From contig NZ_AUEZ01000010.1 in NCBI RefSeq assembly GCF_000426245.1, positions 62,001 to 126,000 on the forward strand: a DNA stretch of 64,000 nt. The letters run 5' to 3'. The stretch is from Bradyrhizobium sp. Ai1a-2. GTDB lineage: Bacteria; Pseudomonadota; Alphaproteobacteria; Rhizobiales; Xanthobacteraceae. Position numbers and translations under genes: made by a program. Shown piece after piece: positions 1-8,342 of this stretch. Numbering within the stretch: the stretch's first letter is position 1; every line of letters starts with the position of its first letter. The notes under the pieces were generated by a model that saw only the letters and a program-made list of their open reading frames with translations, had not been told where the DNA came from and did no database searches.

Positions 1-654
1 AAGCACGGCTCGCCGACGGTGCCGATGCCGGGCTATCGGGTCGATGTGGTCGACGAAGCCGCAAGGCCGGTGCCCGCGGGCACCATGGGTTCGATCGTGA
101 TCAAGCTGCCGATGCCGCCCGCCTGCCTGCCGACGTTGTGGGAGCAGGATGAGCGCTTCAAGGAAGCCTACCTCTCCGAATTCCCCGGCTATTACAAGAC
201 CTCGGACGCCGGCTACAAGGATGAGGACGGCTACATCTGGGTAATGGGGCGCACCGACGACATCATCAATGTCGCCGGCCACCGGCTCTCCACCGGCGGC
301 ATGGAGGAGATCCTGGCCGCGCATCCCGATGTCGCCGAATGTGCTGTGCTCGGCGTCAGGGATGCGATCAAGGGTGAAGTGCCCTGCGGCCTCCTGGTGC
401 TGAAGGCCGGCGTCAGCCGCCCGCCCGTCGAGATCGAGAAGGAGATTGTCGCGCTGGTGCGCGAAAAGCTTGGGCCGGTCGCTGCTTTCAAGCTCGCCAT
501 CACCGTCGGCCGCCTGCCGAAGACGCGCTCCGGGAAGATCCTCCGCGGCACCATCAAGAAGATCGCCGACGGCGAAACATGGACCATGCCGGCCACGATC
601 GAGGACCCCAAGGTCCTCGACGAGATCGGTGACGCGCTGAAGGGAAGGGTGTAA
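1..654 (+). CDS. prpE: Propionyl/acetyl-CoA synthetase, C-terminal part (cut by window start)
   Basis: The gene enters from the left edge, so only the last 217 residues are visible. They form the C-terminal lid domain of an AMP-forming acyl-CoA synthetase: GRTDDIINVAGHRLSTGG is the hinge and core A10-type region, and the final PKTRSGKILRG carries the lysine that is catalytic in this superfamily. The wording HRLSTGGMEE and the spacing to the end fit propionyl-CoA synthetase (PrpE) better than Acs, but the distinction needs the missing N-terminus. The enzyme would activate a short fatty acid with ATP and CoA in the cytoplasm. The family call is firm; substrate is inferred. Confidence 0.8.
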   Translation, partial: KHGSPTVPMPGYRVDVVDEAARPVPAGTMGSIVIKLPMPPACLPTLWEQDERFKEAYLSEFPGYYKTSDAGYKDEDGYIWVMGRTDDIINVAGHRLSTGGMEEILAAHPDVAECAVLGVRDAIKGEVPCGLLVLKAGVSRPPVEIEKEIVALVREKLGPVAAFKLAITVGRLPKTRSGKILRGTIKKIADGETWTMPATIEDPKVLDEIGDALKGRV

Positions 655-661
655 TGCGGGT

Positions 662-762
662 GTCGTTCCGGGGTGCGTCGAAGACGCGAGCTACGATGTG
701 CAATGCACATCGGAGAACCTCGAGATTCCGCGTTCGATGCTAACGCATCGCCCCGGAATGAC
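662..762. repeat. Imperfect palindromic intergenic repeat
   Basis: The ends are GTCGTTCCGGGG and CCCCGGAATGAC, which pair as an inverted repeat of about 12 bp around an imperfect palindromic interior. The layout resembles the short palindromic repeats scattered between genes in Bradyrhizobium genomes. No other copy was noticed in this window. Confidence 0.55.
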
Positions 763-870
763 TGCGTTCAATTCTGAGACTCGCCCCGCGATAGCCAGGC
801 AGGATGCCTTGATTTCGATGGATTGCCGGGGCAAATCGCGGCGATAACGACACGAACGAACGGACGGCTT

Positions 871-1140
871 ATGCGACGTAACTCAACGCGATTCCCCATC
901 GCACTCCTGCTGATTGCGCCGCTGCTCGTCGGCTGCCTCGAACGGAGAACGGCGCCGCTGGCCGATGCCGCGAGCGACGACGATGCGTTCTGCCGCGCCA
1001 ACAACGTCCAGCAGGGCTCGCCCGAATATGTCGCCTGCCGCAAGGATCGCGACGTCCAGCGGCAGCAGGCCGATGCGCGCGCCGACCGCCGCCAGCGCAA
1101 TCTTGGCGAATTCATGCTGAACAATCCGGTGAGGCCATGA
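871..1140 (+). CDS. Small putative lipoprotein
   Basis: The 89-residue product starts MRRNSTRFPIALLLIAPLLV and has a lipobox LVGC with the modifiable Cys at residue 22, so it should be a lipid-anchored periplasmic protein. The mature part is charged and has Cys residues in AFCRANN and VACRKD that could form a disulfide. An in-frame upstream start at 823 would bury the signal peptide behind 16 residues, so 871 is preferred. The next gene starts 16 bases downstream, suggesting co-transcription. I do not recognise a functional family. Confidence 0.65.
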   Translation: MRRNSTRFPIALLLIAPLLVGCLERRTAPLADAASDDDAFCRANNVQQGSPEYVACRKDRDVQRQQADARADRRQRNLGEFMLNNPVRP

Positions 1141-1156
1141 GCCAGGGAGGAACGTC

Positions 1157-1363
1157 ATGAACGAAGACGTCTTCAACGAAAGCCTGCGCCGATTCCTGAA
1201 GCGCGTCGGAATCACCTCGCAGCGCGAGATCGAGAAAGCCGTACGCGACGCCATCGAAGCCGGCAGCCTCAAGGGCAATGATAAGCTGACTGCGAAAATG
1301 ACGCTGACGATCGACGCCGTCGGACTGAAACACGAAGTGACGGAAGAAATCGCGCTCGGATGA
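1157..1363 (+). CDS. DUF6494 family small protein
   Basis: A 68-residue cytoplasmic protein with a strong ribosome site (GGGAGGAA) ahead of ATG. The order is a helical N-terminus (FLKRVGITSQREIEKAVRDA) followed by a beta-rich C-terminus ending in EEIALG. This pattern and length match the DUF6494 family of alpha- and betaproteobacteria, whose function is unknown. It follows the lipoprotein gene closely and may share its transcript. Confidence 0.7.
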   Translation: MNEDVFNESLRRFLKRVGITSQREIEKAVRDAIEAGSLKGNDKLTAKMTLTIDAVGLKHEVTEEIALG

Positions 1364-1477
1364 AGCCAGCGAGCAGCTATTGATGGCTGCTCGAGGTGAG
1401 GCAGTTGAAATCGAGCAGAGCCTATGCGAGTCTCACGCTTTGTGAATTGATATTGTTTTGGCCTTTAAACTACGGCG

Positions 1478-1897
1478 ATGAGCGTGGAAATCGAGTTTCC
1501 GCTTGAATTCTTGGTGGCCGGAACCCCCGTTTCCTTATCTGCCAAGCGCCGGGAGTCAGTGGATCAGTGGAAGGCGCGCGTTATTGACGCGACGCGAGCG
1601 ATCCTGCCAGAGGGGCATTTCGCGACGGAAGGCCCGGTCGCGGCAACATTGTTCTATTTCCCGGCTGCCGAGATGGCCGGTGATATCGATAACATTGTCA
1701 AGCCTGTGCTTGATGCATTGGGTAAGCACATTTATGTGGATGATCGGCAGGTTCATCGGGTTCTGGTTCAGAAGTTCGAACCTGGAAACGTCTTCGGATT
1801 TGGGACTCCTAGTCCGACCCTGCAGGACGCGCTAAATAGAACAAAGCCTATCCTATATGTTCGGTTGTCGAACGATCCATTCGAGGATCTGACATGA
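1478..1897 (+). CDS. RusA-family Holliday junction resolvase-like endonuclease
   Basis: The 139-residue protein carries the RusA signature GDIDNIVKPVLDAL followed by IYVDDRQV. Asp69, Asp71 and Asp88/89 match the acidic metal-binding set, and Lys75 matches the conserved lysine of RusA nucleases, so it should be catalytically competent. RusA proteins resolve four-way DNA junctions and are usually prophage-borne, but no phage genes are present here. Its stop overlaps the start of the next gene by 4 bases (ATGA), implying translational coupling. The pair is visibly richer in A and T than the surrounding genes, which suggests horizontal acquisition. Confidence 0.8.
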   Translation: MSVEIEFPLEFLVAGTPVSLSAKRRESVDQWKARVIDATRAILPEGHFATEGPVAATLFYFPAAEMAGDIDNIVKPVLDALGKHIYVDDRQVHRVLVQKFEPGNVFGFGTPSPTLQDALNRTKPILYVRLSNDPFEDLT

Positions 1898-2547
1898 CGA
1901 GTGTCCCTGGAAGCAGCGAAGCCGAAGTGATCGAAAGTCTTCTGCCCCGCTATCAGGCGGAGGGATTTGACGTCTATATAAATCCGTCCCCATCAATTCT
2001 TCCCCCCTTTATGCAGGAGTATAGGCCGGACGCCATTGCTCTCAGAAAGGACAAGAAGATCGCAATTGAAGTTGTCGGCTCAAACACAGGCTCCACTCAA
2101 AAGATAAAGACGCTGCAATCTTTGTTTGCCGATCGCGATGATTGGGAGCTCAGGGTGTTCTACGCGTCACCCGCAGTGTCCAGCAAATTGTTGGAGATCG
2201 CCTCGACTGCCGCAATCAACGAATCGATCCAGCGTATCGTTGATTTGAGTAATGCCGGCCATTCGCGACCCGCTCTCGTGATGGCATGGGCGACGCTCGA
2301 AGCCATCGGCCGAGCTTTGCTTCCGGATCAATTCCAGCGGCCGCAAACGCCTGCGCGTCTCGTAGAGGTACTTGGGTCAGCAGGATACGTTACGCCGGAA
2401 GAAGCCGATAGGTTGAGGGCAGCGATTGCGATCAGGAACGCAATAGTCCACGGTCAACTTGATTCCAGGGTTGGTCCGGAGTTGCTCGATGGCTTGGTTA
2501 CCGTCCTGAAGACATTGGCGAAGCTGCTGGCGGCCGAAAACAGATAG
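1894..2547 (+). CDS. Restriction-endonuclease-like plus HEPN-like two-domain protein
   Basis: The 217-residue protein has an N-terminal region (about 1-110) resembling Holliday-resolvase-type endonuclease folds: Pro45-Asp46 in YRPDAIAL, then the strand IAIEVV with Glu59. The usual Lys two positions after the Glu is Val61, so activity is uncertain or the lysine has migrated. The C-terminal half (about 120-217) is helical and contains RNAIVH (Arg181 to His186), the RNx3H pattern of HEPN ribonucleases. HEPN domains often act in toxin and phage-defence proteins. Coupled to the RusA-like gene upstream. Domain assignments come from motif reading only. Confidence 0.6.
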   Translation: MTSVPGSSEAEVIESLLPRYQAEGFDVYINPSPSILPPFMQEYRPDAIALRKDKKIAIEVVGSNTGSTQKIKTLQSLFADRDDWELRVFYASPAVSSKLLEIASTAAINESIQRIVDLSNAGHSRPALVMAWATLEAIGRALLPDQFQRPQTPARLVEVLGSAGYVTPEEADRLRAAIAIRNAIVHGQLDSRVGPELLDGLVTVLKTLAKLLAAENR

Positions 2548-2723
2548 TAACCTCGATGCGCGGTCACTCGTTACCGCTAAGACTGAATCGCATCGGCGTT
2601 TGCCGTGATACTTTTGCAACGGTGTGGCTTAATCGCGCCGTGTCCTGTCCGATTTGATCGGCATCAAATCCTTCACCGTCCCGCTTCTGGTCTGAGAGAG
2701 GCAACGCGCGACTTTCCGCGCGG

Positions 2724-2752
2724 ACTTGGCGATGGGAAGACTTGGCGATGGG
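2724..2752 (+). repeat. Short direct duplication at the ompW leader
   Basis: ACTTGGCGATGGG occurs at 2724-2736 and again at 2740-2752, a 16-base period. The second copy provides the GGGGA ribosome site for the OmpW start at 2760. Confidence 0.6.
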
Positions 2753-2759
2753 GAATTTG

Positions 2760-3494
2760 ATGAGAACAACAAGAACAATCTGGACGGCTTCGCTGCTCGC
2801 CCTAGCGGCGGCGTTCGGCGGGGCCGCCACTTCGGCGCAGGCTGCGGATCTGGCGCCGGTCTACAAGGCGAAGGCGCCGCCGCTGGTGGAGCCCTTCAAC
2901 CCGTGGATGATCCGCGTGCGCGCGCTCGGCGTGTTGCCGGATGGCGGCAACTCGGTCAACGTCTTCGGCGTTCCGGCTCTGTCGTCACCGAATTCGGGGC
3001 TCTCGATCAGCGACCAGGTGATCCCGGAGCTCGACATCAGCTACTTCTTCACCCCGAACATCGCCGCCGAACTCGTCCTCGGCGCGACCAGGCACCACAT
3101 CAGCGGTACCGGGACGCTTAACGGGCTGGACATCGGTAAGGCCTGGCTGTTGCCGCCGACGCTGACGCTGCAATATCACTTCACCGGGCTCGGTGCGTTC
3201 AAACCGTATGTCGGTGCCGGCATCAACTACACCGTGTTCTTCAACCAGTCCGCGGCCAATACGCCGGTCGGCGGCCTTGCCGTGACGGATCTGCACATCA
3301 GCAACCAGGTCGGCGCCGCGGTCCAGTTCGGCTTCGACTACATGCTCGACCGCCACTGGGGTCTCAACGTCGACGTGAAGAAGCTTTGGCTGCGGCCGGA
3401 TTACTCGGCAACCGTCAACAACGCGATACCAGTCACCGGGCGCGCCAATATCGACCCGTGGCTGGTGGGTGGCGGCGTCACCTACAAATTCTGA
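2760..3494 (+). CDS. ompW: OmpW family outer membrane protein
   Basis: The 244-residue precursor has a signal peptide MRTTRTIWTASLLALAAAFG ending near SAQA-AD. The mature part shows alternating beta strands, the PELDISYFFTPNIAAELVL and YHFTGLGAFKPYVGAGINYT segments of OmpW, and a C-terminal Phe (GGGVTYKF) that suits outer-membrane assembly. OmpW forms a small eight-stranded barrel thought to pass hydrophobic compounds. The start at 2760 has GGGGA five bases upstream; in-frame ATGs at 2742 and 2748 lie before that site and are less likely. A GC-rich hairpin follows the gene. Confidence 0.85.
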   Translation: MRTTRTIWTASLLALAAAFGGAATSAQAADLAPVYKAKAPPLVEPFNPWMIRVRALGVLPDGGNSVNVFGVPALSSPNSGLSISDQVIPELDISYFFTPNIAAELVLGATRHHISGTGTLNGLDIGKAWLLPPTLTLQYHFTGLGAFKPYVGAGINYTVFFNQSAANTPVGGLAVTDLHISNQVGAAVQFGFDYMLDRHWGLNVDVKKLWLRPDYSATVNNAIPVTGRANIDPWLVGGGVTYKF

Positions 3495-3506
3495 CGCCGC
3501 GGGGGG

Positions 3507-3540
3507 GGGCGGCGCCGGGGGCCGGGCCCCGGCGCCGCCC
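3507..3540. terminator. Perfect 14-bp GC hairpin after ompW
   Basis: GGGCGGCGCCGGGG (3507-3520) and its exact complement (3527-3540) flank a 6-base loop GCCGGG. There is no T run, so it is not a classical intrinsic terminator; it may stall polymerase or protect the 3' end of the mRNA. Confidence 0.4.
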
Positions 3541-3637
3541 GCCGCTTTGGTGCTGAGCCAGCATGAGATGACGGACGAGATCGAGTTGCGCTAAGACAGA
3601 TCATTCCCATCTCAGCGCGCACCGCGGAAAGCATCAC

Positions 3638-3856
3638 ATGGACATCAAGGTTAGGGATTCAAACGGCACGCCGCTCGCCGAAGGCGACAGCGTCACCCTG
3701 ATCAAAGACCTGAAGCTGAAAGGCTCGTCCACGGTCTTGAAACGCGGCACGGTGATCAAGAGCATCCACCTCACCGACAACGAGGACGAAATCGAAGGCC
3801 GCACCGACAAGGTCAAGGGCCTCGTCCTGCGCACGGAGTTCTTGAAGAAGGCCTGA
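3638..3856 (+). CDS. Short PhnA/YjdM-type protein
   Basis: This 72-residue protein matches the C-terminal PhnA domain: VRDSNGTPLAEGDSVTLIKD, then LKGSSTVLKRGTVIKSIHLT, and the ending GLVLRTEFLKKA. Full-length YjdM is about 110 residues with an N-terminal zinc ribbon; that part and its cysteines are absent here and no upstream in-frame remnant is evident, so this is the short form. Despite the historical alkylphosphonate name, the function is unknown. It stands alone, convergent with trcR. Confidence 0.75.
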   Translation: MDIKVRDSNGTPLAEGDSVTLIKDLKLKGSSTVLKRGTVIKSIHLTDNEDEIEGRTDKVKGLVLRTEFLKKA

Positions 3857-3871
3857 GGGCGGCCATCCGCC

Positions 3872-3935
3872 GTCATCACCCGCCACCGGGTCGGCCGAAC
3901 GGCCGCCCGATGACAGGCTCCGGCGGGTGATCCAG
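3872..3935. repeat. Palindromic intergenic repeat
   Basis: ATCACCCGCC (3875-3884) pairs with GGCGGGTGAT (3922-3931), with a further inner pairing GGTCGGCC/GGCCGCCC. It forms a long imperfect hairpin between two convergent genes. Confidence 0.5.
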
Positions 3936-4030
3936 TGTTCCAGAGACGTCAGTCGTTGGACGATGAGCCGCTGAGCTGAATACCCCGTATTCGCAGGGTA
4001 TGACGATGAAGCGCGGCTGCTACATCGTTC

Positions 4031-4064
4031 AAACAAAAACGCGGCGGTTTGATCCGCCGCGTTT
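4031..4064 (-). terminator. Intrinsic terminator of trcR
   Basis: The stem ACGCGGCGG / CCGCCGCGT (4039-4062) has a 6-base loop. On the minus strand it is followed by GTTTTTGTTT, giving a U-rich tail after trcR; a short T run on the plus strand makes it weakly bidirectional. Confidence 0.7.
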
Positions 4065-4094
4065 CGCATGCCTCGCACCGAAAGCGAGGCAGCC

Positions 4095-4793
4095 TTATTC
4101 TTCCTGCTCTTCCTTCTTGCCGCCGATCGTCTTGAGTTTGGCGAACACGGCGTCGACGTTGAGATCGTCGCCGCCCTTCCTCTCGGCGGGCTCGAACTCC
4201 GGCTCCTTGCGCGTGGTCTCGGAGGCCGGCAGCAGCGTGGCACCACCATAGGTGGCGGCGGCGGGCTTCTCCTTGGCAGCGCGCTGCACCTCGAAATCGA
4301 GCTCGATCTGCGAACACAGGCCGAGCGTGACCGGGTCCATCGGGGTCAGGGTCGAGGTGTTCCAGTGGGTGCGGTCGCGGACGCTGGCGATCGTGGTCTT
4401 GGTGGTTCCGACCAGTCGCATGATCTGGGCGTCCTTCAGTTCGGGATGGTTGCGGACCAGCCACAGGATTGCGCTCGGCCGCTCATGGCGGCGCGACACC
4501 GGGGTGTAGCGCGGACCCTTGCGCTTGGCGGCCGCCGGCAGCACCACCTTGGTCTCGCCGAGCCTGAGGCGATAGTTGGGGTCCCTTTCGCCCCTTTCGA
4601 TCTCGTCGCGGCTCAATTGGCCGGTCGAGATCGGGTCCATGCCCTTGATGCCCTGGGCGGCGTCGCCGTCGGCGATGGCCCGGACCTCGAGCGGGTGCAT
4701 CTTGGTGAAATCGGCGACCTGATCGAAGGTCAGCGCGGTGTTATCGAGCAGCCAGACGGCGGTCGCCTTGGGCATCAGAGGTGCGTTGCTCAT
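4095..4793 (-). CDS. trcR: Cell-cycle transcriptional regulator TrcR (DUF1013)
   Basis: The 232-residue protein begins MSNAPLMPKATAVWLLDNTA and contains the helix-turn-helix-like segments LTFDQVADFTKMHPLEVRAIADG and KDAQIMRLVGTTKTTIASVR, with the WNTSTLTPMDPVTLGLCSQ block that marks DUF1013. In Caulobacter the family member TrcR is a cell-cycle-linked transcription factor. The start at 4793 has GGAG eight bases upstream; the longer frame to 4820 lacks a site. The C-terminus is acidic and low complexity. Monocistronic, with its own terminator. Confidence 0.85.
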   Translation of the reverse strand: MSNAPLMPKATAVWLLDNTALTFDQVADFTKMHPLEVRAIADGDAAQGIKGMDPISTGQLSRDEIERGERDPNYRLRLGETKVVLPAAAKRKGPRYTPVSRRHERPSAILWLVRNHPELKDAQIMRLVGTTKTTIASVRDRTHWNTSTLTPMDPVTLGLCSQIELDFEVQRAAKEKPAAATYGGATLLPASETTRKEPEFEPAERKGGDDLNVDAVFAKLKTIGGKKEEQEE

Positions 4794-5009
4794 GGCAAAT
4801 CTCCTTTGTGCTTCGCCCACCTCTTTGGAGGCGAAACCGGGGGGTCATCAGCGATGACGGGAATTAAGCCCTATATAATCCTTCGGGTACCGGGGGCGCA
4901 ATGGTTCTGCTAGAGTGCCTTGACACCGCCCGAAATCGAGCCCAAGTCGTAGTCCAACTGACCGTTCCCTGCCCGCCGGCAAGGGGTGATTCGGTCGCGA
5001 GATCGCTCC

Positions 5010-5978
5010 ATGCCAGCCAAACCAGACCTGAGAATCGTGCTTTGTTCGCCACGCGGCTTTTGTGCCGGCGTGGTCCGGGCCATCGACACCGTGGAACGGG
5101 CGCTGACCATCTACGGCGCCCCGGTTTATGTCCGGCACGAGATCGTCCACAACAAATATGTCGTGGACGGCCTGAAGAAGAAAGGCGCGATTTTCGTCGA
5201 GGAACTGGCCGAAATACCCGCGAATACCACCGCGCCGGTGGTTTTTTCCGCCCATGGGGTTCCGAAATCGGTTCCAGCGGATGCGCAGGCGCGCCATTTG
5301 TTCTCGCTGGATGCGACCTGTCCGCTGGTCACCAAGGTGCACCGGGAAGCGGCGATCCATTTCAAGCGCGGCCGGGAAATCCTCCTGATCGGGCACTCCC
5401 ACCATCCGGAGGTGGTCGGCACGCTCGGCCAGCTGCCGGCCGGCGCCGTGACGCTGATCGAGACCGCCGAGGACGCTAAGACCTTCACCCCGAAGGATCC
5501 CAACAACCTCGCCTTCGTGACCCAGACCACGCTGTCGATCGACGATACCGCCGAGATCGTCGCGCTGCTGAAAGAGCGCTTCCCGAACGTCAACGGGCCG
5601 CACAAGGAAGACATCTGCTACGCCACCACCAACCGCCAGCTCGCGGTGAAGAAGGTGGCGCCGGTGGTCGATGCACTGATCGTGGTCGGCGCGCCGAACT
5701 CCTCCAACTCGCAGCGCCTGCGCGAGGTCGCCGAGCGCGAGGGCTGCCCGATCGCGGTGCTGGCGCAGCGCGCCAGCGACATCGACTGGGATCGCTTTGA
5801 GGGCATCAGGAGCCTCGGCATCACCGCCGGCGCCTCCGCGCCGGAAGTGATCGTCGAAGAGATCATGGACGCCTTCGCCGAGCGCTTCGAGCTGCATGTG
5901 GAGACGGTCTCGGCCGCGGAGGAAAACGAGTTCTTCCCGCTGCCGCGCTCGCTGCGTCCCGAAGCCGCCGCCGAGTAG
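5010..5978 (+). CDS. ispH: 4-hydroxy-3-methylbut-2-enyl diphosphate reductase
   Basis: IspH performs the last step of the MEP pathway, reducing HMBPP to IPP and DMAPP with a [4Fe-4S] cluster. The 322-residue protein has all three cluster cysteines: [24 protein letters not shown] and [12 protein letters not shown]. The substrate-binding motifs [10 protein letters not shown] and IGHSHHPEV are intact, as is [13 protein letters not shown]. Length is normal. The start MPAKPDL at 5010 is preferred; an in-frame ATG exists at 4986. It heads a tight cluster with thrB (6 bases later) and rnhA. Confidence 0.95.
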   Translation: MPAKPDLRIVLCSPRGFCAGVVRAIDTVERALTIYGAPVYVRHEIVHNKYVVDGLKKKGAIFVEELAEIPANTTAPVVFSAHGVPKSVPADAQARHLFSLDATCPLVTKVHREAAIHFKRGREILLIGHSHHPEVVGTLGQLPAGAVTLIETAEDAKTFTPKDPNNLAFVTQTTLSIDDTAEIVALLKERFPNVNGPHKEDICYATTNRQLAVKKVAPVVDALIVVGAPNSSNSQRLREVAEREGCPIAVLAQRASDIDWDRFEGIRSLGITAGASAPEVIVEEIMDAFAERFELHVETVSAAEENEFFPLPRSLRPEAAAE

Positions 5979-5984
5979 TCGTTT

Positions 5985-6965
5985 ATGGCGGTCTACACCG
6001 ACGTCGCCGCCGAAGAGCTAGTGGAATTCCTCAAAGGTTACGACATCGGCGATCTCCTCTCCTACAAGGGGATTGCCGAGGGCGTCGAAAATTCCAACTT
6101 CCTGCTGCACACGAGCTGCGGTTCGTTCATCCTGACGCTCTACGAAAAGCGCGTGGCGGAGGACGACCTTCCGTATTTCCTGTCGCTGATGGCGCATCTC
6201 GCCGAGCGTGGCGTGAGCTGCCCGCAGCCGGCGCGAAACCGCAACGGCGAGGTCTATAGCCGGCTCGCGGGGCGGCCGGCTGCCATCATCAATTTCCTCG
6301 AAGGCATGTGGCCGCGGCGGCCGAACGTCGGACATTGCGGCGCCGTCGGCGAGGCGCTGGCGAAGATGCATCTTGCCGGACTCGATTTCCCGATGTTCCG
6401 GAAGAACCCGCTCTCGGTTGCCGGATGGCGGCCGCTGTTCGATCTGGCCAGCGCGCGCGCCGACAGCGTGCAGGTGGGCCTGCGCGATTTCGTCGAGCGT
6501 GAGCTCGCCTATCTCGAGGCGAACTGGCCCGCCGATCTGCCGGTCGGTGTCATCCACGCCGATCTGTTTCCGGACAACGTGTTCTTCCTCGGCGACAGGC
6601 TGTCCGGCCTGATCGACTTCCCGTTCTCCTGCAACGACATCCTGGCCTATGACGTGGCGATCTGCCTCAATGCCTGGTGCTTCGAGCCGGATCATTCCTT
6701 CAACGCGACCAAAGCGCGGGCGCTGCTGAATGCGTACGGCCGGGCGCGGCCGCTGTCGGACGGCGAGCGGGCGGCGCTGCCGCTGCTGGCACGCGGCGCC
6801 GCGTTGCGCTTCCTGCTGACGCGCCTGGTTGATTTCCTCAACGTGCCGGCCGGCGCGTTGGTGAAACCCAAGGACCCGCTGGAATATGTGCGGAAGCTGC
6901 GCTTCCATCAGAGCGTGAAGACGCTTAGCGACTACGGCGTGACGCAAGCAGGGTGCGTGGCGTGA
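5985..6965 (+). CDS. thrB: Homoserine kinase (ThrB, APH-fold type)
   Basis: This 326-residue kinase phosphorylates L-homoserine for threonine synthesis. It belongs to the aminoglycoside-phosphotransferase-like ThrB type, not the GHMP type: [13 protein letters not shown] near residue 29, the catalytic loop [13 protein letters not shown], and the metal motif [10 protein letters not shown]. It begins [20 protein letters not shown], a typical start for the alphaproteobacterial enzyme. It lies 6 bases after ispH and overlaps rnhA by 4 bases (GTGA), so the three are probably one operon. Confidence 0.93.
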   Translation: MAVYTDVAAEELVEFLKGYDIGDLLSYKGIAEGVENSNFLLHTSCGSFILTLYEKRVAEDDLPYFLSLMAHLAERGVSCPQPARNRNGEVYSRLAGRPAAIINFLEGMWPRRPNVGHCGAVGEALAKMHLAGLDFPMFRKNPLSVAGWRPLFDLASARADSVQVGLRDFVERELAYLEANWPADLPVGVIHADLFPDNVFFLGDRLSGLIDFPFSCNDILAYDVAICLNAWCFEPDHSFNATKARALLNAYGRARPLSDGERAALPLLARGAALRFLLTRLVDFLNVPAGALVKPKDPLEYVRKLRFHQSVKTLSDYGVTQAGCVA

Positions 6966-7429
6966 GCGAAAAGCCGCACGTGATTGTTTTCACCGATGGC
7001 GCCTGCTCGGGCAATCCCGGCCCGGGCGGTTGGGGCGCGATCCTGAAATTCGGCGACGTCGAGAAGGAATTGAAGGGCGGCGAGACCCACACCACCAACA
7101 ACCGCATGGAATTGATGGCGGCGATCTCGGCGCTGGAGGCGTTGAAGAAGCCCTGCGTGGTCGATCTCACCACCGACAGCCAATATGTCCGCCAGGGCAT
7201 CACCGGCTGGATCTTCGGCTGGAAGAAGAATGGCTGGCGCACCGCCGACAAGAAGCCCGTGAAGAATGTCGAGCTATGGCAGCGGCTCGATGCCGCGCTG
7301 AAGCCGCACGACGTGCGCTGGCACTGGATCAAGGGCCACGCCGGCCACGCCGAAAACGAGCGCGCCGACCAGCTCGCCCGCGAGGGCGTCGCCATGGCGC
7401 GGCTGAAGGAGAAGGTCGGCGGTTCGTAG
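6962..7429 (+). CDS. rnhA: Ribonuclease HI
   Basis: The 155-residue enzyme cleaves RNA in RNA-DNA hybrids. The four acidic catalytic residues are present: Asp in [15 protein letters not shown], Glu in NNRMELMA, Asp in TTDSQYV, and Asp in ENERADQLA, with the His loop HWIKGHAGH. The basic handle ([20 protein letters not shown]) is intact. GTG at 6962 overlaps the thrB stop by 4 bases; another GTG at 6953 would add three residues. Translational coupling to thrB is likely. Confidence 0.95.
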   Translation: MSEKPHVIVFTDGACSGNPGPGGWGAILKFGDVEKELKGGETHTTNNRMELMAAISALEALKKPCVVDLTTDSQYVRQGITGWIFGWKKNGWRTADKKPVKNVELWQRLDAALKPHDVRWHWIKGHAGHAENERADQLAREGVAMARLKEKVGGS

Positions 7430-7432
7430 TTC

Positions 7433-7519
7433 GTAGGGTGCGTAGAGCGAAGCGAAACCCACCATCCGCGAGCTTGTGGCGCGGCTTGATGGGTTTCGCT
7501 TCGCTCTACCCCTCCTACG
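7433..7519. repeat. Palindromic repeat, GTAGGGTGCG type
   Basis: GTAGGGTGCGTAGAGCGAAG at the left pairs with CTTCGCTCTAC...CCTCCTACG at the right, with a second pairing GCGAAACCCA/TGGGTTTCGC. It begins 4 bases after the rnhA stop and is the first of three different palindromic elements in a row. Confidence 0.65.
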
Positions 7520-7541
7520 GGTTCTCAAGGAAACGAATTGC

Positions 7542-7622
7542 AGGGTAGGCAAAGCGCAGCGTGCCCACCGCTTCTTGCACCGAACGTGGATGGTGGGCAC
7601 GCTTCGCTTTGCCCACCCTACG
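7542..7622. repeat. Palindromic repeat, GGTGGGCA type
   Basis: AGGGTAGGCAAAGCGCAGCG pairs with CGCTTCGCTTTGCCCACCCT across about 80 bases. It is the second element in the rnhA-peroxiredoxin gap. Confidence 0.65.
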
Positions 7623-7639
7623 GCCTCTCCGTCGCCACC

Positions 7640-7723
7640 CGTCATGCGAGCGAAGCGAAGCAATCCATCTCACCGCTTGCGGAGGCGTGGATTGCTTCGT
7701 CGCCACGCTCCTCGCAATGACGG
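7640..7723. repeat. Palindromic repeat, CGTCATTGCGAGCG type (copy 1)
   Basis: The ends CGTCATGCGAGCGAAGCGAA and GAGGAGCG...CAATGACGG are complementary, with the inner pair GCAATCCA/TGGATTGC. Further copies lie at 14285-14362 and 23755-23839. Confidence 0.7.
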
Positions 7724-7731
7724 GTAGAGGC

Positions 7732-8217
7732 TTACAGCTGCGCCAGCAGCGTGTCGCCGCCGGAAACCTCGACCTTGCCCGGGGCCGGTTCGAGGTTGAG
7801 CTTCTTCACCACGCCGTCCTCGATCAGCATCGAATAGCGCTTGGAGCGAATGCCGAGCCCGTTGCCGGAGGCATCGAGCTCCATGCCGATCGCCTTGGTG
7901 AAATCGGCATTGCCGTCGGCAAGGAACAGCGCCTCGTCGCGCTGGTCGGTGTCGCGCTTCCAGGCGTTCATGACGAAGGCGTCGTTGACCGAGACGATCG
8001 CGATGGTGTCGACGCCCTTGTCCTTGATGGCATAGGCGTTGAGGAAGATGCTCGGCAGATGCATCTTGTGGCAGGTGCCGGTGTAGGCGCCGGGCACGGC
8101 GAACAGCGCCACCTTCTTGCCCTTGAAGACATCATCGGTGGTCCGCACCTGCGGACCTTCTTCGGTCATCACGCGAAACTTGGCATCCGGCAGTTTGTCG
8201 CCAACTTGGATCGTCAT
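7732..8217 (-). CDS. Peroxiredoxin (Prx5/AhpE-like)
   Basis: The 161-residue thiol peroxidase has the motif VPGAYTGTCHKMHLPS, whose Cys is the peroxidatic residue within the PxxxTxxC pattern of the Prx5 group, and ALFLADGNADFTKAIGM typical of that group. It would reduce hydroperoxides in the cytoplasm using a thiol donor. The start MTIQVGD at 8217 has GGGAGA upstream on the minus strand; the longer frame to 8274 is not supported. Its 3' end abuts the palindromic repeat cluster. Confidence 0.9.
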   Translation of the reverse strand: MTIQVGDKLPDAKFRVMTEEGPQVRTTDDVFKGKKVALFAVPGAYTGTCHKMHLPSIFLNAYAIKDKGVDTIAIVSVNDAFVMNAWKRDTDQRDEALFLADGNADFTKAIGMELDASGNGLGIRSKRYSMLIEDGVVKKLNLEPAPGKVEVSGGDTLLAQL

Positions 8218-8275
8218 CGTCCATTCTCCCTGAATGAGCTGATGTTTTGTAGACCGTGCAGCCTGCGGGCACAAT

Positions 8276-8309
8276 ATTCGCTAACGTCGAAAATTCGCTG
8301 ACGTCGAAA
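8276..8309 (+). repeat. 17-bp tandem duplication
   Basis: ATTCGCTAACGTCGAAA is followed at once by ATTCGCTGACGTCGAAA, one mismatch. It lies upstream of the peroxiredoxin gene and could be a doubled operator or a simple slippage product. Confidence 0.6.
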
Positions 8310-8342
8310 CCGCAACGGCCGCGCGCTTTCACCGTTCCGTCA

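Noticed and set aside
7433..7723. Possible CRISPR array in the rnhA gap
   Set aside because: The three elements are different from one another, each is internally palindromic, and no regular spacer pattern exists.
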